Assembly (NCBI RefSeq): GCF_019904295.1
Contig: NZ_CP065362.1
Coordinates: 124,001 to 188,000 of the forward strand
DNA from: Ruegeria sp. SCSIO 43209
GTDB taxonomy: Bacteria; Pseudomonadota; Alphaproteobacteria; Rhodobacterales; Rhodobacteraceae
Direction: 5' to 3'
Length of the DNA stretch: 64,000 nucleotides
Shown here: in pieces, positions 7,816 to 16,272 of the stretch
How positions within the stretch are numbered: position 1 is the stretch's first letter
How the letters are laid out: the number at the start of each line of letters is the position of its first letter
The notes under the pieces: generated by a model
Told to the model about the DNA's origin: nothing
What the model saw: the letters and a program-made list of their open reading frames with translations, nothing else
The model's database searches: none
Made by a program: the position numbers and the translations under genes

Positions 7816-8612
7816 CCCCTGAAGACCATGCGCGCGCTGCCGCCGATCTGCTGAACGCGGAAAGGACGCGACAGCAGATCGGTCTACTGACATTGGGGTA
7901 TCCCGAAATGGCGATGGATGACGCTTATGAAGTGCAGAATGCCATCTATCGTGCCAAATTGGCGGAAGGGCGCAAGGTCATCGGCTGGAAGATCGGGCTG
8001 ACCTCGAAAGCGATGCAATATGCGTTGAATATCGACATTCCTGATAGTGGTATCCTGTTTGACAACATGGCCTTTGAAAATGGCGGGACCGTTCCCGCAG
8101 GTCGTTTCATCCAACCCCGGATCGAAGCCGAGATCGCCTTTGTCATGAAGGAGGACATTGGTGGCGCGGATGTGAATCGCGATCAGGTTTTGCAAGCGAC
8201 CGACTATGTTACTCCGTCCATTGAAATCCTCGACACTCGTATAAAGCGGGCAGACCCTGGGACTGGAAAGTCACGCACTGTATTCGACACGATCAGCGAC
8301 AATGCCGCAAATGCCGGCATTGTACTAGGGGCGGAACGCCACCCAGCGGATGCGTTTGACCTGCGATGGGTAGGGGCCCTAACCTTCCGCAACGGTGAAA
8401 TCGAGGAAACCGGCCTGGGTGCGGGCGTATTGAATGATCCGGTCGAAAGTGTGGTCTGGTTGGCCCGTCGCATGGCGCAATACGGCCAGAGCATTGAACC
8501 CGGCCACGTGATCCTGTCCGGCAGCTTCATTCGCCCGATCGAATGCCCATCGGGTGCGGAAATCCACGCCGATTTCGGATCGTTCGGATCCGTCGACATC
8601 AATTTTGCCTAA
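7812..8612 (+). CDS. hpaH: 2-oxo-hept-4-ene-1,7-dioate hydratase
   Basis: The 266-residue protein belongs to the hydratase/4-oxalocrotonate decarboxylase branch of the FAH fold and resembles HpaH. Indicative segments are GWKIGLTSKAMQ, the metal-ligand region RIEAEIAFVMKEDI, and PGHVILSGSFIRPI near the C-terminus. It adds water to the C4 double bond to give 4-hydroxy-2-oxoheptanedioate, the substrate of HpaI. The ATGA overlap with hpaG indicates translational coupling. Confidence 0.92.
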   Translation: MTPEDHARAAADLLNAERTRQQIGLLTLGYPEMAMDDAYEVQNAIYRAKLAEGRKVIGWKIGLTSKAMQYALNIDIPDSGILFDNMAFENGGTVPAGRFIQPRIEAEIAFVMKEDIGGADVNRDQVLQATDYVTPSIEILDTRIKRADPGTGKSRTVFDTISDNAANAGIVLGAERHPADAFDLRWVGALTFRNGEIEETGLGAGVLNDPVESVVWLARRMAQYGQSIEPGHVILSGSFIRPIECPSGAEIHADFGSFGSVDINFA

Positions 8613-8624
8613 AGGAGCAGCGAC

Positions 8625-9683
8625 ATGCCCGCACCAAAGAACACCTTTAAGGCCGCATTAAAGGCTGGAAAGCCTCAGGTCGGGTGCTGGATCGGAATGG
8701 CCGACGCATATGCAGCAGAAATTTCCGCGACCGCAGGGTTCGATTGGTTGTTGGTCGATGGCGAACACGCACCAAACGACCTGCGCTCGACCCTTGAACA
8801 GGTGCGAGTGATCGAAAGTTCGGGCAGCGCGCCAGTCGCACGTCTACCGATTGGTGAGACATGGATGATCAAGCAATATCTCGACGCGGGTGTTCAGAGT
8901 ATTCTGGTGCCGATGGTCGAAAGCGCTGATCAGGCGCGCGAACTGGTGCGAGCGGTGCAATACCCCCCACGCGGCGTCCGAGGTGTGGGATCATCCCTTG
9001 CGCGGGCTTCGCAATTTGCCAAAATCCCGGACTACCTCGATACGGCGGATGAGCAGATTTGTCTGCTGGTACAGGTAGAGAACAACGCGGGCATGGCCGC
9101 TCTGGACGACATTCTGACGGTTGATGGAGTAGACGGAGTTTTTATCGGACCTGCAGATCTGGCCGCCGACATGGGTCATATCGGCAACGCCGGGCATCCA
9201 GATGTTGTGGAGGCCATTGAAGACGCGCTGACCCGCATCGTCGCGGTAGGTAAAGCCGCGGGTATCCTAACACTGGACCCAGCAACGCAGCGTAGGTGTC
9301 TTGAGATCGGCGTGACCTTTCTGGCCACTGAAATTGACGTCACCCTTTTCGCAAAAAGCATGCGCGCAAAAGCGCAAAACGGCCTCGCGCTTTTGCCGCG
9401 ACAAAACGCTATCGGATCGGCGACAACAGAAAATGCTAGCAAGTACTTACAGCAATTGTGCAAACATTGGTCACATAAGGGACAGGTCGAGTTCGATGCA
9501 AATACTGGAACCGTTTTTTTTGACAGTGGCAATGCCGTCGAACTAAAGGCGACGCCAGTAGCACTGGAAGTTCGCGCCTCGGCGCAGCCACGCGATGACC
9601 TGGACAGTTGGAAGACAGTGATTTCCGATCACCTAAAACGGTTTGCCTTTCGCGAAGAGTTTGAACTGAACTGGGATGACTAG
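8625..9683 (+). CDS. hpaI: 4-hydroxy-2-oxoheptanedioate aldolase fused to a C-terminal DUF2218-like domain
   Basis: Residues 1 to about 255 form an HpcH/HpaI class II aldolase, with DWLLVDGEHAPND (catalytic His region), VQVENNAGM (metal-ligand Glu) and GVFIGPADLAADMG (metal-ligand Asp). It cleaves the hydrated intermediate to pyruvate and succinate semialdehyde. Ordinary HpaI has about 262-267 residues; this reading frame continues without a stop to 352. Residues about 266-352 read as a DUF2218-like domain: ASKYLQQLCKHWSHK, then a strand region, then a C-terminal SDHLKRFAFREEFELNW. RBS AAGGAG at 8612-8617. The role of the added domain is unknown. Confidence 0.88.
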   Translation: MPAPKNTFKAALKAGKPQVGCWIGMADAYAAEISATAGFDWLLVDGEHAPNDLRSTLEQVRVIESSGSAPVARLPIGETWMIKQYLDAGVQSILVPMVESADQARELVRAVQYPPRGVRGVGSSLARASQFAKIPDYLDTADEQICLLVQVENNAGMAALDDILTVDGVDGVFIGPADLAADMGHIGNAGHPDVVEAIEDALTRIVAVGKAAGILTLDPATQRRCLEIGVTFLATEIDVTLFAKSMRAKAQNGLALLPRQNAIGSATTENASKYLQQLCKHWSHKGQVEFDANTGTVFFDSGNAVELKATPVALEVRASAQPRDDLDSWKTVISDHLKRFAFREEFELNWDD

Positions 9684-9710
9684 CGACTTTTGCTAAGCTG
9701 GATATCGCAG

Positions 9711-9744
9711 AAAAACAAAGAGGCCCTTCAGGAACTTTGTTTTT
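9711..9744. terminator. bidirectional terminator after hpa operon, originally also of tRNA-Pro
   Basis: A 10-bp stem AAAAACAAAG/CTTTGTTTTT (9711-9720, 9735-9744) gives an A-tract/T-run on either strand. It ends the hpa operon and abuts the 57-bp tRNA-derived repeat. Before integration it would have lain directly downstream of the minus-strand tRNA-Pro. Confidence 0.7.
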
Positions 9745-9800
9745 GGTCGGAGTGAGAGGATTCGAACCTCCGACCCCTGCCTCCCGAAGACAGTGCTCTA
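9744..9800. repeat. attL, 57-bp copy of the tRNA-Pro 3' part
   Basis: It is identical to 30406-30462, then diverges (AGTTATC here, CCAGGCT at the right copy). It contains the T arm and most of the anticodon arm of tRNA-Pro but no 5' half, so it is not a functional tRNA. The length fits a tyrosine-recombinase attachment site within a tRNA gene. Confidence 0.92.
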
Positions 9801-9854
9801 AGTTATCAGGAGCATGCATTCGATATCAGATTGTTCGGTAACACTATGGAAAGC

Positions 9855-9860
9855 TTGACA
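9855..9860 (+). promoter_or_regulatory. candidate -35 box of the integrase promoter
   Basis: A consensus TTGACA lies between attL and the integrase. No good -10 is seen at 17 bp; the region at 9878-9883 is poor. The promoter assignment is therefore tentative. Confidence 0.25.
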
Positions 9861-9907
9861 TTTTATACTTCATTGGTTCTCAAGGGTGATTAGGGGATAT
9901 CATGAAC

Positions 9908-9930
9908 GGTGCTGCCCCGGTGCTGCCCCG
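9908..9930. repeat. tandem 11-bp repeats near left end, candidate integrase arm sites
   Basis: Two head-to-tail copies of GTGCTGCCCCG (9909-9919, 9920-9930) preceded by G. The same double repeat recurs in the same orientation at 30319-30341 near the right end. The copies lie between attL and the preferred integrase start, where integrase binding could also repress its own gene. Confidence 0.6.
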
Positions 9931-9940
9931 AGGGAGAAAC

Positions 9941-11197
9941 ATGAAAACCGAAAAGCGAAGATTAACCGATGCTTTGGTCCGCTCTATCAACCCAACGGAA
10001 ACTCGCTCGGAGTTTGTCATTTGGGATACTGACGTAACTGGTTTTGCGCTTAGAGTTCGGGGCAAGAGCATGTCCTACGTCGTGGCATACCGTCCTGTAG
10101 GGCAAGGGCGTGCCGCCAACATGAAACGGTTTAAGATCGGTTCGCCCAATTCAATAACGAATGTCAAAGAGGCCCGGCGCATGGCCCTCGCTGTTCTAGG
10201 CCGGGTTGCTACCGGAGTGGACCCGAACGCTGAACGTGCAGAAGAAAAGCGTCGTACGCGCTCAACAGTGAAAGAAATGCTGGACCGCTACGACGAACAC
10301 CTTGAACGCCGGGATTACGTGACCCGCACCGATGTCATCAGCCTACTCAGGCGACGGTTAAGGCCAATGCTTGGCCGCGAAATATCGGAAATCAAAGCAT
10401 GGGAGTATGCGGAGATCATCGAACGTCTCGATAAGAAAAGCGGAGGCACTGCAGGCGGCACTTTCCGGACTCGTTGCTCGACTTTCTTGAACTGGTGTAC
10501 ATTCGATGCTCGGGTATTGGAAGTTAACCCCTTAGCTGGATATCGCCGCCGTCGCGACACCCGATCAGAGCGCGTAAAGAAGTCCGAGATGGGGCGAGCA
10601 CTCTCCGACGCGGAGATTTGCACGATCTGGCAAACTGCGGACACGAAAATGTCTTTCGGTCGATTAGTGCGGTTTCTGATATTGACCGGGTGCCGTCGAA
10701 ACGAAGGCGCGAAGCTTCTTTGGGACATGGTTGATCTGGATGAATGTCGGATAGAAATGCCGGCGACTTTCACCAAGCAGGCGAGAGGACACACGGTTTA
10801 CGTATCCGACGAGTTGGCAAAAATGCTGGTTCCGCTCAAGGAAAACAGAGTCGTGTCCGATTTCGTGTTTCCTTCTCCACGAACCGGCGGCCCGATGTCC
10901 GGTTGGAGTAAAATTATGGATCCCGGTGACAAGCGAACTGCCGGCGGATCAAAACCCGGTGCGCCAGGCTTTGTAATTCGTTGCGGAGTTCAATTCACTT
11001 TTCACGACTTGCGACGCACATTTAGAACAGGATTGTCCCGCCTCAATGTCGATACGGAAATCGCCGAGTTAGCGCTGGGGCACGCCCGGTCTGATCTGGA
11101 GGCACGTTACAACCGGGATGACTGTGAGGCGGGTTTGCGAAGCGCGTTTCAAACTTGGGGGCAACACGTGGACCGCATCGTGACGCTTGGTAATTAA
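9941..11197 (+). CDS. tyrosine site-specific recombinase (phage/island integrase)
   Basis: With the start at 9941 the protein has 418 residues. The N-terminal DUF4102-like arm-binding region contains FVIWDTDVTGFALRVRGKSM, followed by a SAM-like core-binding domain and the catalytic domain. Catalytic residues read as Arg252 (TGCRRNE), His355 and Arg358 (FHDLRRTF), His381 (LGHAR) and nucleophile Tyr390. An upstream in-frame ATG at 9902 would translate through the tandem repeats; the 9941 ATG has the RBS GAGGGAG. It presumably integrates the element at tRNA-Pro. Confidence 0.93.
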   Translation: MKTEKRRLTDALVRSINPTETRSEFVIWDTDVTGFALRVRGKSMSYVVAYRPVGQGRAANMKRFKIGSPNSITNVKEARRMALAVLGRVATGVDPNAERAEEKRRTRSTVKEMLDRYDEHLERRDYVTRTDVISLLRRRLRPMLGREISEIKAWEYAEIIERLDKKSGGTAGGTFRTRCSTFLNWCTFDARVLEVNPLAGYRRRRDTRSERVKKSEMGRALSDAEICTIWQTADTKMSFGRLVRFLILTGCRRNEGAKLLWDMVDLDECRIEMPATFTKQARGHTVYVSDELAKMLVPLKENRVVSDFVFPSPRTGGPMSGWSKIMDPGDKRTAGGSKPGAPGFVIRCGVQFTFHDLRRTFRTGLSRLNVDTEIAELALGHARSDLEARYNRDDCEAGLRSAFQTWGQHVDRIVTLGN

Positions 11198-11221
11198 CTT
11201 CAGCAACTTAGCATCTTAAAC

Positions 11222-11304
11222 TGACATACATCTGACATACATCGTTGAAAATAAACGATAAAAATTGTTTTTACATTGACGCATAAGCACGCAAAAGCTA
11301 TTAA
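11222..11304 (+). promoter_or_regulatory. promoter with tandem and inverted repeats upstream of the excisionase-like gene
   Basis: TTGACG (11276-11281) and TATTAA (11299-11304) are separated by exactly 17 bp. Upstream lie a tandem direct repeat TGACATACATC (11222-11232, 11233-11243) and an inverted repeat ATCGTT-N7-AACGAT (11241-11259). Together they look like a regulated early promoter driving the rightward gene set from 11425. Function is inferred. Confidence 0.5.
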
Positions 11305-11424
11305 ATAGTAGATAACCTTGCCCCCGCCGCAATGGAACGGTCGGAACGGTGTAACGGATGGGATGCGGCAGCAAGGTCTTACCTGAAACGAGCGCACAAA
11401 GTGCGAGCGAAGAGGAAAGACCGC

Positions 11425-11646
11425 ATGCTTGACTGCAATTCGTCACCTGAAATTCTTGATCTACAATCACTGCCGATCTCAGCGTTCGTTACGAGAGCGC
11501 AATTGGCTCCGTTTTTGGGCTTCTCGCTGCCGACTTTGAATAGATGGGCAAGCGAAGGAAAGGGGCCGCGTATCACTTATCTGGAGAACCGGCCCCGGTA
11601 CCGTGTCAGTGACGTTTTGGCATGGATTGAGGAGGGGCGGAAATGA
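11425..11646 (+). CDS. AlpA-like / excisionase-type HTH protein
   Basis: The 73-residue protein contains a MerR/AlpA-like winged helix: FVTRAQLAPFLGFSLPTLNRWASEGKGPRITYLENRPRYR is followed by VSDVLAWIEE. This layout (initial HTH, charged wing, tryptophan-containing last helix) is typical of small directionality factors or regulators in integrative elements. The start at 11425 is chosen for its GAGGAAAG RBS and conserved onset; a longer frame opens at 11332. It overlaps the next gene by ATGA (11643-11646). Confidence 0.75.
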   Translation: MLDCNSSPEILDLQSLPISAFVTRAQLAPFLGFSLPTLNRWASEGKGPRITYLENRPRYRVSDVLAWIEEGRK

Positions 11647-13043
11647 ATACTCGTCTCAATCCTCTCGCCGGTCGTTACTTCAACGACCCTACACTGGCGG
11701 CTTCGGTTTCGTCGCTTGCTGAGGTATTCGCCCCGCCAACGGCCAACGAGCAATACGCATGGGCCCGGGCGAGCAATGAGCGTGCCGAAGGGCAGCGACT
11801 GGCAGATTTGTGGGCCGCTGCGGGCGACGATTTTGACAAGCAAGGCGCGGCAGTGGGTCAATGGAACCCGAACCAGTCTTACTACGCTGTGGACACCGCT
11901 GACGCGACGACGCGCCGCGGTCAAGACATTGCCGCCGAGACTTCTCGTATGAATAACGACGCTGACAATGTTGCGGCGCTAGAAGAAGCAAAGCTGGCCG
12001 CTTTGATTGGCCTCGGCGATACAGTATTGGAACACGGCGAAGCGATGGTAGGCATATCTCCGGAGGTCGCCGAAGCCTTGAATATTCCGGCTTTCCCATC
12101 CCAAACTGGCGAAGCGCTCGGCGCCCCAGCTCCCTTGCCGTCAGAAGACGAAGTCGAGGCGCGGTTGTTTGAGGAAGCCATTCGCGACGGTCTGTTTGAT
12201 ACCCAAGACTTGCTGGAAGAACGCCGGAGCGACGTCAATGTCGAAACGATCGAGACGCCAGACGGGCCTCGCATCGCAACCCGAGCAGATGCGATCGGCC
12301 AAGCCCCACACATAAATCGAGGCACCCAAGCCGCTCCGGAACTGGAGACTTATCGCACCCCGGACGGTCAGACCGGTACGGCCGAGTTTGATGTTGAACA
12401 ACGACGTTGGGTCGATACGCAGACTCGAAGAGTTCTGCCAGAGGGTACCGTCACCGGCAAAATCAGCGATACGTCAGAAGGTTTCGGAGCGACAACTTCG
12501 AACGTCACGCGAGGGAATGCGATCATTGCAGAGGCCCAATATGGGCTCGAAAGAGTTAGTGCGTTCCGCGAACTCTTGGAACAGAACCCCGGCATTATGG
12601 GAATCCCGGGTATGATCCGTGGTCTTGCACAGGATGTGGTCGCCGCGGCGGACGAGGCCGGTGCAGCGTTTGGAACGATCGATTCCGTCGACGAGGCCCG
12701 AGCGCTGGCCGCTCGAATTGGGGCTTCGGGTGACTACGATCCGGCCTTCGCACAGGCAGCCGCTTATGCGTTGGAGATGGCATATCTACAGGCCAAGGCC
12801 CAAGACCCGGGCGGCGAGGTTAACGTCCGCGAATTGGAGCGGCAAATTGGCCTTTATGACGGCGGCATCGCGGGCAACTCAAAAGTTCTTGCAGTGCTGG
12901 ATGCTCTGGAGCCGCAATTGCATGACCGGATGGCATACGGCGCGCAGCTACGCGGTGAAACGGCTCCAACAGCAGCAGCCGACACGGGTTCACCTCAGTC
13001 TTTGAGTGACGCCGATCTATTCCGAAAATACGGTTTGGAGTGA
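11643..13043 (+). CDS. phage virion/ejection-like hypothetical protein
   Basis: The 466-residue product is acidic, rich in Ala, Gln and Glu, with long helical stretches (residues about 30-150 and 280-440) and no signal peptide or catalytic motif that I recognise. A short QSLSDADLFRKYGLE C-terminal tail follows a low-complexity linker. The gene lies 3 bp before a 1063-codon gene with a phage-ejection-like N-terminus and is coupled to the excisionase-like gene upstream. This gene pairing and composition resemble internal virion/ejection proteins of podoviruses. The assignment rests on composition and neighbour only. Confidence 0.45.
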   Translation: MNTRLNPLAGRYFNDPTLAASVSSLAEVFAPPTANEQYAWARASNERAEGQRLADLWAAAGDDFDKQGAAVGQWNPNQSYYAVDTADATTRRGQDIAAETSRMNNDADNVAALEEAKLAALIGLGDTVLEHGEAMVGISPEVAEALNIPAFPSQTGEALGAPAPLPSEDEVEARLFEEAIRDGLFDTQDLLEERRSDVNVETIETPDGPRIATRADAIGQAPHINRGTQAAPELETYRTPDGQTGTAEFDVEQRRWVDTQTRRVLPEGTVTGKISDTSEGFGATTSNVTRGNAIIAEAQYGLERVSAFRELLEQNPGIMGIPGMIRGLAQDVVAAADEAGAAFGTIDSVDEARALAARIGASGDYDPAFAQAAAYALEMAYLQAKAQDPGGEVNVRELERQIGLYDGGIAGNSKVLAVLDALEPQLHDRMAYGAQLRGETAPTAAADTGSPQSLSDADLFRKYGLE

Positions 13044-13046
13044 GAT

Positions 13047-16000
13047 ATGGCTACCTATGAGCAGCTGATGCAAGCGGCCCGTCAAGCAGATGCGGCCGGG
13101 GACAGTGCAGGAGCGAGAAGGTTCCTTGAAATCGCTGGTTCGATGCTCGGATCAAGCGACGCAACACCCGTATTACCGCAATCAGCACCGCCAAAGCGAC
13201 GCCTTCCAGAGGGCAGCAGTGTCCTCATGGAAGATGACAAGGGAGGTGTCGTCTACGAGACGCCAAACGGGAACCGTGGATACACATCGCCCGGTTATTC
13301 GACCATAGATCCGGTGAAAATTGACGAAATCCTTGATGGGCAAGCTGCCGGGATCGACCGAGACACACTCGAAGCGATCATGGTCGATTATGTCGAACCA
13401 ATTGTGCGCTACCCGACCCTAGCTATTGAAGGGGCGGCGGAAGGTGCTGGCAATCTCGCCGGGGTATTCGGGGATGCGCTAAACGCTTCTTCAATGTTGC
13501 CCAATCTCTTGCCGGGGACCCAAGGCAGTCGTCCAGTATCGCAAATCAAGAGTGACCCGAATGCGTCCGCATTCGAGCAAGGATTTGCCAGCAGCATAAC
13601 TTCTCTGCCTGGAATTGGGGACGCGATTGATTATCTGACCGATCCAGTGGAGACAGACGAGGGTACAATCGTGCCCCGTGGTGGTGGTCAGAATATCAAT
13701 CATGTGGCAGGAGAAACCGTCGATACTGCGCTTGGATCACTCTTTGAAATCGATCGTAACGGTCCACTTGAACCGCGTAATCGCGGAGAGCGCTACACCC
13801 GCAGGGTATTCGAGGAAATCGGTACGTCCGTTGGTCCTCTAGCACTCGGCACATACCTTGCGAAACGTGGAACCGGCGCGATCAGCCGTGCCGCTTCAAA
13901 AGTGGCGAACAAGGAAGTCGCGATGGCTGCGACAGCGGGTACCGGCGCGCAGACTGCAAACGAGATTGCCACTTCGGATGGAAAGGGCACATCGGTGTCT
14001 GACTTAGCTGGTTCCGTTGCCGGTTCTGCGGGAGTTCCGTTGGCCAACGCCTTAACCAGGCCACTCCGGAGAATTGCCGCCAGTGTAACCAGCCCACGGG
14101 TTGCAGACGATGCAGCGCGCCAAATGATAGCCGAAGACGTGATAGACGCCTCAACATCCGTCAATCATACTGGTCAACCCGTCGATACGTCAGATCTAGC
14201 CGATAAGCTGCGAACCAAGACCGAGCTGGAAAAGACCGTTCCGGGCTATCAGGCAAGTATCGGGGAGCGCACTGGTGATATCGGCCTCCAGACTTTCGCG
14301 GAGGATACGTCCGCGAACTATGCCGGAGCTCAGAACCGGCGTCTTAGAGACAACAACGCAGCCGTGAACGCCCGTGTCGATGAACTGGCACCATCCGGCG
14401 ATCCCGCGCGCTTCCGAACCAATTTGGACCAAGGCATCGAGGCAGCACTAACAGATTCCATGCAAGCCGCCGAAAATGCACAGCGCCGTTTCGACGAAGC
14501 GTTGCAAGCCGTCACGCCAGAAATGACCGCTGCGGGGCGTGGCGCTGCTATCCGGGGTGAACTTCAAAATGCCCGTGACGCCGCATTGCAGGAAGTTTCT
14601 GATCTGATGCAAAGGGCCGAGAGTTCCGGCGAACTGGTGAACCTTTCGAAGCTGCGGCAACGATTTGATGATCTGACAGCGCGGCTAGAAAGCGAAGAAT
14701 TGAACGCGGCTCGCCGTTTCATGCCGGATGAGGTGCAAACGGTTCACGAACTGGCACCGCCCTCCGCTGATGAAACCGATGAATTGGTCGGGTTGATCAT
14801 GTCAGACGGTGCGGACGGATCGCCGGTCATGGGACCGGCCTCTCAGGTTGGCAGCGTCCGATCAGGATTGGCCGAAGCAAGGCGCAGCCCATCCACGACC
14901 CCCCAGCAAAGGCGCATGCTCTCTACCTATGAGAACGAAGCAGAGAATTTCCTGCGGGATGAGCTTAGCGGCGAGAGCATGGAGGCGCTCGACGAAGCCA
15001 GGCGTTTGCGGGCCGATGCTGGGCGCCGTTTTGAAGAACCGGATGCGATCGGGCGCACACTGGCGGAAACAGGCCGCGGCACGAGCGCAACGGATCTGCG
15101 GGGCTACCAGCTTCCGGATGAGGCAGTGCCCGGCCGGTTTGTACGCGCCAATGCGGGCGATACGGACTTTCAGCGTTTGATGGCAGAAGCCGGTGATGCG
15201 CCGGAAGTACGTCGAGCGCTTCAAGATCAACTCGTCGCAGAAGCGCAGCGGCGTGGTGCATTGAAATCTCCAGAGGCTCTGTCTCGGTTCTTGGCCGACT
15301 ACAATGTACAGCTTGAGCAATTCCCGGAAACACGCCGAGCACTCGAAGAGGCAGGCGCGTCGAGCAATATGTTGGATAAAGCCACAAAGAATGCCGAAAC
15401 GCTTCGGCGAGATATCACACCCGGGGGCAAGGCTCCGGAAGGCCAATATACCCGATTTGCACCAGAAGATGCCGTCGGCAGTATCAACAACCTGGTCCGC
15501 GGCTCTGACAGCGGCGGTGTCGCCGATCGAACGCGCCAGCTGATCCAACGTGCCGGAGGCACCGAGAAAGCGCGTCAGGACCTCAGAGCGGGTTTCTGGC
15601 AGTGGATCGACAGTAGCGGCGGGGGCTCCGGAAAAGGACGCTTCTCAGCGACTCTTGAAGGCGAACCGCGCTGGAACGCGAAGGCGATGGTCAACAATCT
15701 CAATGACCCGAAGGTGAGAGAAGTTGCCAAAGAACTTTGGCCCGGCGAGGAATTCCGCTCTTTCGAAGTGATTGAAGACATTTTCCGGCAACTGGAGGCC
15801 GCAACACCCGGTCGAACAGCCGCAGCCGGCCGATCTGGCACAGCTCAGTCTATGGCGCGGTTAGAGGCTCAGAGGGGCGCTGCGACCACAGCGAGACGAG
15901 CGTCTGCAGATATCCGGGCGGTTGGTCAGGGACGTATGGCGGTGCCTGTCGCACTCACTGGATGGGTTGCCGACGGCTTGCGCAATTTGAGTGTGAAAAC

Positions 16001-16238
16001 ACGTCGTATCGCGCTTGAAAAGCTCACGGCATCAGTCGCCAACGACCCGGATCTGCTCGCCAACATCCTGGAAGAATTCAACCCTGCAGAGATGGCATAT
16101 TCGAGCCGCTTGATCACACAGAGATACGGTGTGCGGGCGTCTCAGGTTCTCGAAGTGCTTCGGCAGATCAACGAGACGCACCCGGACAACGTCGCCTCCG
16201 ATGAAGACGAACTGCTCGATCTCATCCTCGCGGATTGA
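13047..16238 (+). CDS. large phage ejection-protein-like (internal virion) protein
   Basis: This 1063-residue protein begins YEQLMQAARQADAAGDSAGARRFLEIA, a helical motif I recognise at the N-terminus of many phage internal virion or DNA-ejection proteins and large polyvalent proteins. Next comes a glycine/alanine-rich, partly hydrophobic region (about residues 115-170 and 255-340) that could insert in membrane. Residues about 400-800 are long heptad-like helices with many Ala, Glu and Arg. No lytic transglycosylase motif was recognised. The start has a weak RBS (GGAGTGAGAT) and follows the previous gene by 3 bp. No capsid or tail genes accompany it. Confidence 0.5.
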   Translation: MATYEQLMQAARQADAAGDSAGARRFLEIAGSMLGSSDATPVLPQSAPPKRRLPEGSSVLMEDDKGGVVYETPNGNRGYTSPGYSTIDPVKIDEILDGQAAGIDRDTLEAIMVDYVEPIVRYPTLAIEGAAEGAGNLAGVFGDALNASSMLPNLLPGTQGSRPVSQIKSDPNASAFEQGFASSITSLPGIGDAIDYLTDPVETDEGTIVPRGGGQNINHVAGETVDTALGSLFEIDRNGPLEPRNRGERYTRRVFEEIGTSVGPLALGTYLAKRGTGAISRAASKVANKEVAMAATAGTGAQTANEIATSDGKGTSVSDLAGSVAGSAGVPLANALTRPLRRIAASVTSPRVADDAARQMIAEDVIDASTSVNHTGQPVDTSDLADKLRTKTELEKTVPGYQASIGERTGDIGLQTFAEDTSANYAGAQNRRLRDNNAAVNARVDELAPSGDPARFRTNLDQGIEAALTDSMQAAENAQRRFDEALQAVTPEMTAAGRGAAIRGELQNARDAALQEVSDLMQRAESSGELVNLSKLRQRFDDLTARLESEELNAARRFMPDEVQTVHELAPPSADETDELVGLIMSDGADGSPVMGPASQVGSVRSGLAEARRSPSTTPQQRRMLSTYENEAENFLRDELSGESMEALDEARRLRADAGRRFEEPDAIGRTLAETGRGTSATDLRGYQLPDEAVPGRFVRANAGDTDFQRLMAEAGDAPEVRRALQDQLVAEAQRRGALKSPEALSRFLADYNVQLEQFPETRRALEEAGASSNMLDKATKNAETLRRDITPGGKAPEGQYTRFAPEDAVGSINNLVRGSDSGGVADRTRQLIQRAGGTEKARQDLRAGFWQWIDSSGGGSGKGRFSATLEGEPRWNAKAMVNNLNDPKVREVAKELWPGEEFRSFEVIEDIFRQLEAATPGRTAAAGRSGTAQSMARLEAQRGAATTARRASADIRAVGQGRMAVPVALTGWVADGLRNLSVKTRRIALEKLTASVANDPDLLANILEEFNPAEMAYSSRLITQRYGVRASQVLEVLRQINETHPDNVASDEDELLDLILAD

Positions 16239-16272
16239 GTTTACTACAGGTAACAGATTGGAAAGGAAGACT

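Noticed and set aside
9744..9800. second tRNA-Pro gene
   Set aside because: Only the 3' 57 nt are present; sequence diverges before the D arm, so it is an attL remnant.
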